Assembly (NCBI GenBank): GCA_907165135.1
Contig: OU015567.1
Location: 935,001-999,000 of the forward strand
Source: Oikopleura dioica
Taxonomy: Eukaryota; Chordata; Appendicularia; Copelata; Oikopleuridae
Reading direction: 5' to 3'
DNA length: 64,000 bases
This document shows, in pieces, positions 35,059 through 45,104 of this stretch. Positions within the stretch are counted from its first letter, which is position 1. The number at the start of each line of letters is the position of its first letter. A program made the position numbers and the translations under genes. Under the pieces are notes generated by a model, which ran no database searches, was not told where the DNA came from, and saw nothing but the letters and a program-made list of their open reading frames with translations.

Positions 35059-38000
35059 ATGATCGGAGACGAGCAAACTAAGAATTTCGATGAATTGATT
35101 GAACATGAGGATGTTTTGGGAGATGAAAATGAAGTAAAGAAAGAGTCTTTATTTATTCTCTATCATAATTCGAGATAACGTTCGTAACTTTAGTTTTTTC
35201 TTATTAAGGACCCCCCGTCAACAATTTTTTCTGAAAAAATCGAAAATTTCAAAATAGCCATATTTTGGTTTCTCAGTCTGCCTGGAAGTTTAATACATAA
35301 TAGAAACTTGTTCGGAGCACTTTTTGACGAATAAAAATCTAAAATTTAAGAATTATTAGGTCATTTTCGTCATTTTTCGGTGAAAAGTCCGATTCTCAAA
35401 CGCGATTTTGAGGGTGTTAGAGTCGAGATAGACCCCCAAAAAATGGAGCCTCAAAATCGTTTTTAAAAATCGTTTTAAAATCCATTTCCGGGGTCAAAAT
35501 TTTGAAATTCCGAAAATTGATTTTTCGAAAAGTGTTGACGGGGAGGGGGGGGTCCTTAACGCCGGAACGCATGAAATAGATTTTTCCCGGAACGCATATC
35601 GACCCATTTTTGGGTGAGAGCCCGTAGACCCGTTTTCTTGTTTACATCAACCAATATTTTATCATAAATATGATCTTCAGACCCCGAACTACAATAAATT
35701 ATTAGATACATGAAATATCTCTCATGTGTTGTTTTAACACTAGAAAATGACGATGTTTGAAGCCATATTTCAGCGCCTTACCCAGAAATGGGTCGATATG
35801 CGTTCCGGCGTTAATTTTATCAATATAATCCAATGAATATTATTCAAGAATTTCTTGTTTGAAGATGCGAACAGAAGTATTAATTATTCACACAATAAAT
35901 ATAAGCAAAAAAATAAATTTCTACGATTGAAATCTCAATTATGGTTTCGAAAATTTTCGATAATATATTGTCAATTTACTCTTTATATATAAACATGAAT
36001 AAAATCTCCGGAAAAGGTCGAAGTAAAAGAAGAAACAAAGTCGCCAACTCCCGAAACAGCCAAAACTGACGTCCAGATTTACCAAGAAAAGCTGATCCGT
36101 CTGGAGCGTCACTTTTCCGAAAAGGTCAAAAAGCTGCAGTCGAAGATCAGCGAGTTCATTCCCGAAATACTGAAGACGCAGTTGGACGACTTGCTTCTCA
36201 AATTCCACAACGAGATCTCAGAAGAGTTTCAAAAGCTTAAAAATCCGATTTCAGGCGACATGGCGCCGCCGGCTACTCCGACTCCCACAACGCCATCTCC
36301 CAAATTGGGTAAGCCCAGTTAGTTTGTAAATAGAAACAGCTTCCAAAATTAAATCAGTGCGATGATTCTTTTTTATTTGCCGTTTGAGATAAATATACTT
36401 TCATTGTTGGAATTATCTTCTTCGTGTTCCTCGTGAACTGATTTCAGATGGCTACGGTACTATTTTTGCCTTATGAAAATAGAACAAAAAGAAAAAATGA
36501 ATCCTAGTTAGGTTAAACTCTAGAAATTAGTTTGAGAGGGGAGAGCACTTGTTGGGGCATCTCTTAGCCAATCAAAAGCCTGTATTTTCTCAATTGACCA
36601 ATAATTGACCAGCTCCCCTTTCAAAGAAAGATACTCTTGTCCCTCCTGTATAAAATGGCTCCGAAGATAGTGGCCCTCCTTAAAATCAGTAAAAATAAAA
36701 TTTCAAAGGCATTCCTTTCGAATAAATCGGATAATAACCCGATCGCATTGCGCTTCCATTTCTTCAAAGTCCATTTCATAATCCCTCTTTATTCGCATGA
36801 TTATTTGTCCTAAACAGATTCAATCAAAATATCCTCGTTCGTTTTCGAGCTCTCTTACTTGACATACACATCTTGTAAAGCTCCTGAAGATTGTAAATCG
36901 TAAACGAGCTGCTGAATAAAAAGAAAGAAAAAGCAAGAAAACACGCATCGTTTGAACTTCTTTCTTTTTTTTTCTGATTTTAATTAATTTGGACTTGAAA
37001 TCTCGGCTAGTCGAATGATGCATTTTTTATTTTGTGGATGGATATGAATTTCGATTATCTCTCACACTTTTGCGTAAATTTTTAAATCTGTGAATAATGT
37101 TGGCACTCAGCCTCTCTTAAAAACTCACCGTAGCAACAAGTTCAGTTGAGACCGCAACCATCGCCGCTGAAGTACCGATCCTCACCGCTCCGACGCTCGT
37201 CTGTCCCACCATCCAAGCTGCTCCGATCATTCAGCAAATCCTTCCAACAGCATCGGCGATCAACGCTAGTCAGCAAAAAGTGGTGATTCCCCCGCCCCAA
37301 GTCGAAAAAATCATCGTCAACGGACAGGCCGGGCTCGGCAATCTCCGTAAAAAACCTGAGATACAGTCAAAAAGTCTTGTATGAAAAGCCGCATAGCGTC
37401 TTTCTTAAAAGAAAAGCCGCGAAGCGGCTTCGCCAAAAATCAGTTCAATTCAATTTTGGCAAAGCCGCTTCGCGGCTATATTTTTTGAAAAAGCCGCTAC
37501 GCGGCTTTTTAGTCAAGACTTTTGGCCCCTGGCTAAAGTTGGTGAGCCCAGTTGATAGGAAACAAATGTTGTTGTCCAGCCAAATGCTGTTCTCGTCCCT
37601 AAAGACACAAAAGTCCTTAGCGTACCGAAAGATGCTAAGGTCGTGGAGCCCGTTATGGCAACTTTGATAAGAAAGCGCGATCCAAAAGGTGGAGGCAAGA
37701 TTACGAAAATTTCGAATGCAAAGGTGGCGCAAGTAAAAGTTGTGCCGATAAGAAAAAGTGCTCGAATCCCGAAGCCAAGGGATGATACTGAACAAGAAAA
37801 GACAGGTAGAATATATTTTCGCCAAGAGAATGACCAGTAGATGTTTAAATTCTTTTTCTATTGTAGAGGATGAAATAGCCTACTAATCAAAAATAAGGAG
37901 AGATAAGCACCCCGGAAAGAAGTAACCCTGAGCCGCCAAAACTTGACCTGCCACCGGAAGAAAGTACCTTCGAAGTCGATTATGACTGTAAGTAAAAAGT

Positions 38001-38709
38001 CGCCGGAACAGAGAATCAAATTCTAGATTGGACTTACGAACGAGTAAACAAGGAATACGAACGCGTCTCAAAACTCGCCGATGATGACGATTTCGACTGT
38101 TTGATTTGCAGAAGAAGTTTTTCAACAAAAGCCTATCTCAAATCGCATCTTCGGGCTCACAGAGCCCCTCTCAAGTAGGCACTAGAAAATCATCTCTCCG
38201 TCAATCAATCAAACCATAGGTGCAAGATTTGCAAGGCAGAATTTCGATTGCAAACGAAACTCGAGAAGCACGAGTTGACCCACCGATCGGATGACAAGCA
38301 AATGTGCGAAGTCGCCGGGTGTGGCGAGATTTTTGATACAAAGAAGCAGCTAAATGAGCACAAGAAGAAACACAAGCCAAAGTGGGCCTGTAACATTTGC
38401 GGAAAACTTCTTGCTACTGAAAAGGTACCTTTCATTTCCGATTCGATACCTCCTTAATGATTCAAGTCACGTGACGAGCACAAAGTCACCTTCCACCTCG
38501 GCGGCTCCTCCCACAAATGCGATACTTGCGGCAAAGCATTCTCCAACCGGTCAACCCTCAACCGCCATAAACTCCTTCATTCGGTAGAATTTCGAAAGCC
38601 CTACCCATGCAATATCTGCAAGCGCGCTTTTATCGACCTCAAAACGCTCAAAAATCATGAAAAAACCTGTGCTAAGCATTTTTTCTCTGTCATCAAAGTC
38701 GACAAATAG
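35059..38709 (+). CDS. C2H2 zinc-finger protein
   Basis: Probable DNA-binding nuclear protein. Exon 1 (35059-35133) encodes MIGDEQTKNFDELIEHEDVLGDENE. Exon 2 (36017-36308) gives VEVKEETKSPTPETAK, a short helical segment, and a Pro/Thr-rich tail. Exon 3 (37134-37327) is Ala/Pro/Ile-rich, exon 4 (37559-37805) is basic. The last exons carry C2H2 fingers: CLICRRSFSTKAYLKSHLRAH, CKICKAEFRLQTKLEKHELTH, CEVAGCGEIFDTKKQLNEHKKKH, a partial CNICGKLLATEK, CDTCGKAFSNRSTLNRHKLLH and CNICKRAFIDLKTLKNHEKTC. The first intron contains two abutting TTAA elements. The exon 3-4 intron is nearly all a GGGCTCGGCAACC element with a GC-AG or GG-AG border. CAACACTTAG before the start could be a trans-splice acceptor. 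Confidence 0.82.
35204..35559. mobile_element. TTAA-flanked element, GGACCCCCCGTCAAC ends
   Basis: The left end TTAAGGACCCCCCGTCAAC mirrors the right end GTTGACGGGG...TCCTTAA. It is about 356 bp and similar throughout to 22738-23086. Its right TTAA (35556-35559) is also the left TTAA of the next element. Confidence 0.9.
35556..35814. mobile_element. TTAA-flanked element, CGCCGGAACGCAT ends
   Basis: TTAACGCCGGAACGCAT on the left mirrors ATGCGTTCCGGCGTTAA on the right. A subterminal CGGAACGCATATCGACCC is mirrored by GGGTCGATATGCGTTCCG. It is about 259 bp including both TTAA and shares one TTAA with the preceding, unrelated element. Confidence 0.9.
37331..37549. mobile_element. GGGCTCGGCAACC-family element forming a zinc-finger gene intron
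   Basis: The ends GGGCTCGGCAATCTCC and mirror GTTGGTGAGCCC enclose four AAAGCCGC..GCGGCTTT hairpin arms. The upstream exon ends three to four bases before it and the downstream exon begins nine bases after it (TTGATAG acceptor). The frame is kept with CAG|GCCGGG...GATAG|GAA. Confidence 0.85.
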
Positions 38710-39000
38710 TCACTCAATAAAATCCCCTATAAAAAAATTTTGGTGATGATGGTCCTTTGCCGCGTCAAAAATCAGCTCTAGAAAATCTTTAATGTCAAAC
38801 AATCAACTCAATTATGTCCCGCGATATTCATGAAATTTCGCAGCTTGATCTAATCCCGATATAATCCGACCTTATCCGAAAGCCTGTGGTAACAGTGGCC
38901 CCCTTAGGCACCGCTAAGATAACAAGATTACTATCTGAGGAGAAGGGATGACTTTTGAAACTGTCCATTTTGAAAATTCCATTTTCAAATTTCAAAAAAT

Positions 39001-40150
39001 GGAGAGAAAAATTGTCGTTTTCGCCGCTTTTATTTTGCCGATTTATATTTTTGTCGCTTATCGCTCAATTGACAAAATTGGCGATTTGGCGGAAAATCTT
39101 GAAATCAACGAAGAGAACCAGAAGAACGAATTATACGACTGTTCTAGAGATGTGAAAGTCGGAGAAGAGGGCCAGTTCAATTTTATATTGATTTTGTCAG
39201 TGAAGGGATCGGGTAATACTTGGACGAAACAGCTGTTTCAGTCGCTCACGGGTTTTTATGCTGGAGGAATGTATCATGAAATACCAGAGTCGTTGGACAC
39301 GGATGAACTGTATGAAAACTCAAGCTTTCCTGGTGAACACTTTCTTCCTGAATCTGGACGCGTTCTGGGTAAGTTTGATTAGGGGCCAATATCTGTCTTG
39401 GCTCAGCAACCTGTGGAGAAAGCCTGACTCAGGGTTTTGCTTGAATAAAGCGGCTATTCATCGATACTTTCTTCGGACCATGAGTCAGGATTTTCACATA
39501 GGTAGCTCCGGCTAGATTTTTGTTAACCATTCAAATCGTAGGTATAAAATCACACAACACACATCATGTTTCCCGATGCCACGCAGCTGTCCTCGTGATT
39601 CGAAACCCTTACGACACGCTCAAAGCCGAATTCAACCGCCGCATCTCTCAAATGAAAACTGGCAATGGTCAAGCTGCCCATACAGACACCATTGACCCGG
39701 AATATTTTCGCTCTGATAAATGGCGAAGATACGTTCGAGGAACGTCGAAGACTTGGAGTAATTTTTATAAAGGAGCGATTACTGGATTGAAAAATCAAGG
39801 AAAGGGCTTTCATCTCCTCTTCCACGACTTGTTGAAAACGCAGAAAGTAGAAGAAATGCGAAAATTGTACGATTTTCTCGAAGAAGAAGCATCAGAGGAT
39901 TTCAAAGTCGACAATGTTGAAGAACGATTGAATTGCATCGAGAATCAAAAATTAGACAAATACAAAAGAAAGAATCAAGAGTTCGACTTTGATCTGTTTC
40001 TTCCAGGTTTGGCAGGATTAAAAATTCAAAAATGAGTGAACTCTAGATGAGATTAAAGCGATCAACGAGTTGGTTGAAGGATACAAAGAGTTTTTCAAAA
40101 ACAACAGCATCGAATTTCCGGAAGAAACTGTACATAATTGGCTAAAATGA
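39001..40150 (+). CDS. WSCD-type sulfotransferase copy 2, intact
   Basis: Predicted Golgi type II membrane protein transferring sulfate from PAPS; the acceptor is unknown. The chosen start MERKIVVFAAFILPIYIFVAY gives a signal anchor at residues 5-21. An in-frame ATG at 38948 would add 17 residues. VKGSGNTWTKQLFQSLTGFYAGG is the 5'-phosphosulfate loop, and AVLVIRNPYDTLKAEFNRR is the 3'-phosphate motif. Exons are about 39001-39369, 39542-40005 and 40048-40150, ending TVHNWLK. Intron positions equal those of copy 1 at 21303. The first intron here carries a GGGCTCGGCAACC element inserted into an otherwise normal GT-AG intron. It follows the zinc-finger gene on the same strand by about 290 bases. 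Confidence 0.85.
39400..39512. mobile_element. GGGCTCGGCAACC-family element inside a pre-existing intron
   Basis: The ends GGCTCAGCAACCTGTGG and mirror CATAGGTAGCTCCGGC, with CCTGACTCAGG / CATGAGTCAGG inside, mark a short member lacking the GCCGC hairpins. The host intron has its own GTAAGT donor and TCGTAG acceptor outside the element, and copy 1 of the gene has the same intron at 46 bases. Confidence 0.8.
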
Positions 40151-40237
40151 AGTAAAACATGGCCCTTATAGTCTAGAAGTTATAGATAAGAGAATCTGCG
40201 TGCTAAATTTCCATTTTTTCTCATACAAATTAACAAA

Positions 40238-40424
40238 ATGTAGGAGTTTATTGCAGTTTGCTGAACGTTTTCGGTCGGTGACCCATCATCAGAGCTTCTT
40301 TGTAAGACTGCAGAATTCAGCACAAAGTTTTGAGTCTTACCAAACAGTTCTGCAGTCTTACAAAAAGCTCTGATGATGGTCTACCGACCGAAAACGTTCA
40401 GCAAACTGCAGTAAACTCCTACAT
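40238..40424. repeat. hairpin element with CTGATGA...GAAA boxes
   Basis: An almost complete palindrome. The left arm ATGTAGGAGTTTATTGCAG is mirrored by CTGCAGTAAACTCCTACAT. Both arms, read inward-out, contain CTGATGAtGGTC...GACCGAAAACG. At 40370-40393 the order is CTGATGA, T, GGTC, TACC, GACC, GAAA, which resembles a hammerhead ribozyme core with one extra base. Same class as 20741-20873. Confidence 0.75.
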
Positions 40425-41203
40425 TTATTTATACCGTATAAATCGTCGATGTCAATTATCAATCACGAAATTAACAAAGGTTTAATACTCTTTTCACAAT
40501 TTTTCTAAACAAAAAGATGAAAAACAGAAGAGACCCGACATCATTATGGTTTCTTTGAAAATATTCCTCAAGAGAAAGAGAAAAGTGTTACACGCTACAG
40601 TAGCGATCAAGTTCACATTGTAATTTGCAATCAACGAGGAAAAATGTTTTATTCGACTGCAAGGCCCGCCTCTTGTATTTTTGATGAAATGATATTGATT
40701 TGAATCAACTCAAATAACTGAGCAAAACTACTGAGCAAGTTCGAACTCCCCTGAGGCGAGTGCGCGCATGAATCTCCGATATCTTTGTCCTCCTTCATTC
40801 TGACAGGATGATTGGCGTTACAATTAAAAAACCTCCTAAATCATTCATCGCTTTCTGCCTCCGATCATCTGACGAGGGATCATCCCTTTCTCGGAACAGA
40901 GAAAGAGCCTTTTTCAAATTGCCGGAAAATAATTAGCCCCGCTGTCCCATTCTCTTTTTTTCATCCATTATTATTCAATAGTAGCGAAAAATGACAAACG
41001 ACGAATAAATCGGGAAATATGGTAAGAACAGGAGCAAGAGGATTGAAAAAATGAGATTTTTTCGTTCAGAGATGTCCTCATTTGTGAATATTTCAAATGC
41101 CTTGAGAAGAGATACGGAGAAGAATGTCCCTGAAAGCATTGTTTATGTCCTATCATCAGGTACTCCCACCTTTACTTTGAATTCTGCGGTCCTTAATTGA
41201 TTT

Positions 41204-41270
41204 TTAAGGGGTTCCCCAACGAATTTTCCGAAATGGGCGATTTTTGCAAAATCGTTGGGGATCCCCTTAA
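41204..41270. mobile_element. 67 bp TTAA-bounded hairpin
   Basis: TTAAGGGGTTCCCCAACGA on the left is mirrored by TCGTTGGGGATCCCCTTAA on the right around a short AT-rich loop. CTTTACTTTGAA and TTTCAAAGTAAGG mirror each other further out (41171-41285), so the small hairpin may be nested in a larger degraded palindrome. Confidence 0.65.
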
Positions 41271-41773
41271 GTTTCAAAGTAAGGGCGCCTTAATTTCAAA
41301 TTATATACCCTTAAATCTCTTATAAGGTTAAGGGTCAATCGAGCAGGATAACTGATGCTAATGTGGCATGAGCATGTCATCTGATGACATTATATCATCC
41401 TACTTATACCTTACACTGTTCTATTCTCTTCCCCCTGGTGAAGAGTAATGCCCAGACATGCATTAGCAAATGCATATGACAGTGAGCAAGTAATATCATT
41501 TCACGCCCTATCTATAGCTCATTGTACCAATATCGAGTAGAAAAAGGTGGAACAAGGGTTTAAATCGACCTTTTTTGCGAAAACCTAGTACAGTCAGAAA
41601 CACTGAAAGTGATCAAAATTGATTTTAAAGATTCACTTTTTTGACAAAAACGATTAGTAAATAAGAAATGAGACTTGTTAGAGAAATTGACACTCATATG
41701 GCCAAAGGAACAAGTTTGAAAGAGAAGCTAAATCGCTAAGTAAATTTTGCTAACCAAAATTTTTTGATGGGTT

Positions 41774-42514
41774 TTAAGGGACCCGGTTAGGTAGCGCCGC
41801 GCCGAACTTCAAGCGCTCGCCGTTATTCTTGTGAATGAGATTTTTTTAATTTTCTTTTTGCAAATGATATTTACAGCTCTTCAGCTTTCTCATTCAGTTT
41901 TCGGTTTTTCTTTATCACCACTCATACATGAGCTAGATCAAAAAAGGGGAGCGCAACTTCAAAAGGCATCAAGTCCTGCAAATTTTATTTTATCTTTCAG
42001 AAACCTACCCCATAAAAAAGCCCATTAAATTCTCTACAGGTTCCACCTAATGCGCAAAACTGAAACTGTAGTAATAAGTGATACAGGTCATGCAAACAAA
42101 AATTCCTAGCGCGCGCCCTTCTGGAATCATGTCTCGGGAGCCTAAAATAGCGTCCTGCCGCGCCGCGCCGTGCTGAGCGCGCTAAGATCTCTGGTTTATC
42201 AGCCTTTAATCCGAAATAAGTAATGTTTCAGTTTTGCGCATTAGGTGGAATCTGTAGAGAATTTAATGGGCTTTTTAATGGTGCAGGTTTCTGGAAGATA
42301 AAATAAAATTTGCAGGACTTGATGCCTTTTAAAGTTGCGCTCCTCTTTAATGATCTAGCTCATCAATGAGTGGTGATAAAGAAAAACCGAAAACTGAATG
42401 AGAAAGCTGAAGAGCTGTAGATATCATTTGCAAAAAGAAAATAAAAATCTCATTCACAAGAATAACGGCGAGCGCTTGAAGTTCGGCGCGGCGCTACCTA
42501 ACCGGGTCCCTTAA
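41774..42514. mobile_element. TTAA-bounded 741 bp foldback element with long arms
   Basis: The left arm begins TTAAGGGACCCGGTTAGG and the right arm ends CCTAACCGGGTCCCTTAA. The arms match, with few differences, for nearly 300 bases each and include CTTCAAGCGCTCGCCGTTAT and its mirror. The unpaired centre is only about 120-150 bases, and is GC-rich (GCGCGCCC, GCCGCGCCGCGCC). Confidence 0.9.
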
Positions 42515-42772
42515 GGTTCTCCCACCCTTATTTGAACTGAAGCTAGGGTTAGGGTTAGGTTTATACTTAGCGGCTTAAATTGACAAAAAACTGCGTCAAT
42601 TTTGACCGGAATTTTGTGTTAAATTAACATCGAATCAAATTTGCGCATTTAGTCGGTAGAGAAATCAGATTTTCCAAAAACGGTCGCCAAAATCGATTTT
42701 TTTGTCGCAGTCCTTAAAAACCTTTTTATAAATCTTTTTCTTCAAATTTCTTACAAAGCCAGTCCCACTAAC

Positions 42773-42871
42773 ATGAAAAACATTGAAGAAGTCGTCCTTG
42801 GATATGCCTTCCTGATCATCTTTTTCGGCTTTCTTTGGTTCATCAATCGATGCGTCATTCAAAGAATATAA
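42773..42871 (+). CDS. candidate 32-residue membrane micropeptide
   Basis: An ATG at 42773 opens a complete 32-codon frame: a short acidic N-terminus (MKNIEEVV), a 17-18 residue hydrophobic segment (LGYAFLIIFFGFLWFI), and a basic Cys-containing tail (NRCVIQRI). The layout is like single-pass micropeptides such as SERCA regulators, but there is no clear sequence match. TTACAAAG before the start could be an acceptor. The opposite strand is also open here, so this needs transcript evidence. Confidence 0.35.
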   Translation: MKNIEEVVLGYAFLIIFFGFLWFINRCVIQRI

Positions 42872-43382
42872 AAAAAAATCCACTGTACAGTTCTTTTTCT
42901 TGTGAATACAGAGAAGAAAATCTTTTAGCAATTCATTTGATCGGCGTTAGTTTTAAAAAGAAACTTGCGCCCGATGTAGATTAATTAAAACACGATTTAT
43001 TTGGGAATCAAAATTCGCCTCCCCTAAATCGTCCTCACTCACAACACTGAAAACAAACATGGCTGGATCCGTTGGGCCAGCTTCTCTGAATCTAGCGCGG
43101 CGCAAAATAAACATATTCAACTCAAACTCACTTTTTTTTAATTATGTCAGCTTGATTTTTTAAAAGAAAAAGAAATCCCTTTTTGAGACCAGAAAGATTG
43201 TTGTTTTTGGTATTTCAAGATAATGAGTATAGTGTTTTCTTCGTTAAATTTGTCAATTTTTCTATATAAAATTTTCAAATTTTAGAAAATAATGGTTTCT
43301 ACTTCTGAAAAGCTCTAGAAACAAGCTTGTTGTTTGATAGCTGAGTGTCGAGGACAACAGGGAATCAATTCCCGAAAATTAA

Positions 43383-43540
43383 GGGGATTGTGTCTAGAAC
43401 CAACAAAAAAATTTCGACAAATTTTGCGTGGGCGGCTACTCGGCTGCTGATTGGCTGGTTTGCCGAATCCAGGCTTCTGATTGGTTGAAAATTTCCACGC
43501 AAAATTTGTCAAAATTTTTTGTCGGTTCCAGACACCTCCC
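43383..43540. mobile_element. GGAACCGACAAAAAATTTCGAC-type element, single copy
   Basis: Begins GGGGATTGTGTCTAGAACC and ends GGTTCCAGACACCTCCC, with ATTTCGACAAATTTTGCGTG and mirror inside. AAAATTAA flanks both sides (43375-43382 and 43541-43548), an 8 bp target duplication. Other copies: 9992-10283 and 58836-58994. Confidence 0.85.
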
Positions 43541-44118
43541 AAAATTAAGGGGGGGGGGTCCTTAAACTAAAAATTTTTTTTGTCCTTTTAACTGAAAAAA
43601 TTCCTGGTCATTTATTTCCGGAAATGGCGAAAGCGTTGAATCATATCAAGCGGCTCAATTCTCGATTGAGCGGCGCTTGAATTTTGCAGTGACATCAGGG
43701 TCGGCGAAGAGAGCGAACCTGTCAGAAGCTGCGAATAAAACCTGAATTTTTGCATTTTTCGCACTTTGAGACTTCTTTTTCACGCTTTTTTTTTTCTCAA
43801 CAAACACTCAACAGGAACAATTAAGCCAAATTGAGTTCATGTCGAAAGTGGTAAACAATGAATACTTTGAAGAAAAAGATCGTTTCTTGCTCATTAATTA
43901 TTGCAGAACAAAGGGTCGCCGTGACGAAAAAACTCATCGAAGGACAATTTTTCTTGGCATTTTCCTTGAGGACATTTGAGCCAAATCTCATCGGGACTTC
44001 TCATTCTTTTTCTTCCTCGCAGTCCACATAGAACGCAGGGTGAATGAATCACCAAATATCTAAAATAAACGGTAAAAATATTCTTTGAGAAAAGAAAACT
44101 TATGCTATCCGTCGACAG

Positions 44119-44146
44119 TTAGGGTTAGGGTTAGGCCCTAACCTAA
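44119..44146. repeat. interstitial TTAGGG repeats, inverted pair
   Basis: GTTAGGGTTAGGGTTAGG is followed directly by CCCTAACCTAAGG, giving telomere-type repeats head to head. Similar short runs occur near 3080, 16940, 42547, 48418 and 48460. Confidence 0.8.
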
Positions 44147-44715
44147 GGGAAAAAAGTTAATCGTACCCGCAGGAACAAACTGTCCAGAAAATTTTATTTT
44201 CAGGGTGTAAAAATCTCGCTGGAACAAGTTTTTTCTCTTCATCGATTTTCAGCATCCCAAGTCGAATTTTACTCATACATCAAACAAAAGCAACATTGAC
44301 TAATGGTCCAATGGAAGGCAAAATTATTTTTGTACCTTTTGAGCTAGCGGTTTTTCGCTCAAAAAGACGCTTAAATTTGCCAAAATTTGCGACTTATCTT
44401 GCATTAGCCACCTCCTGAACAGCTCAAGCCCTCACAACGAGGCTATTATTTCGCATTTTGAATTGAGCCGTGTCTTTACTAACGCATAATTTCAACTGCA
44501 AACGCTTCCTGAAAACACGCGGCTCCTCTTCTCACGTTGGTACTTCTTGTTTTTCGAAAATCAACAACTGTCCAAAAAATTGACCAAATTCCGCCCTCCT
44601 TTCACACGAACACACATTTCTAACTGATTCAATTAAAATATTTACTTGCACATTCTTCTTTTTTCACGTAGCCCGCGAATTTGCCAAGCAGTCAGAAAAA
44701 ATGCCCAGAAATGCG

Positions 44716-45013
44716 TTCTACTGATGGGGTGTTTGATAGCGAAATTTCCATCAGAGCGCTGTGGCGAATCAGAGTGCCTATCTCAAGCGGGCCTGAGTTA
44801 GGCTTGTGAGGCCAGTTACCACACATTTTCTTGGTCGGCGCTCTGATTCGTCAGATGTTGGAAAAACGGGTTACGTGAATCTTATGGAAAATTCGAGAAA
44901 AATTAAACGGACGAATCAGAGCGCCCATCAGTGGGATGTCTGGTTACTAGCCTTACAAGCCCAACCCAGGCTCCGATGAGATTTTTCCGCTATCCAACAC
45001 CCCATCGGTAGAA
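44716..45013. mobile_element. inverted-repeat element with TTCTACTGATGGGGTG ends
   Basis: The left end TTCTACTGATGGGGTGTTTG is mirrored by the right end CACCCCATCGGTAGAA. Inner matching blocks include GAATCAGAGCGCC / GGCGCTCTGATTC and GGCTTGTGAGGCCAG / CTAGCCTTACAAGCC. About 298 bp, no coding content. Confidence 0.75.
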
Positions 45014-45104
45014 ATCCGACTCGAAAACTCAATTTCAATATCGCGCTTATCGAAATCCCGTCTCCCGCTGAGTAGGCGTTATGAGCGACGTCGGAGCTTT
45101 CTTA

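Larger units (their letters stand above)
40151..42772. other. repeat-rich region without a firm gene
   Basis: Contains a hairpin element (40238-40424), a small TTAA hairpin (41204-41270) and a 741 bp palindrome (41774-42514), all listed. Frames such as 40812-40994 and 41831-42028 have no support; the latter is palindrome sequence. A TTAGGG-like stretch lies near 42545-42560. Confidence 0.45.

Noticed and set aside
41831-42028. A 65-codon plus-strand frame
   Set aside because: It lies wholly in an arm of the 741 bp palindrome, with no splice or family support.
44119-44146. Chromosome end or telomere
   Set aside because: Only three repeat units, inverted, with unique sequence and genes on both sides.
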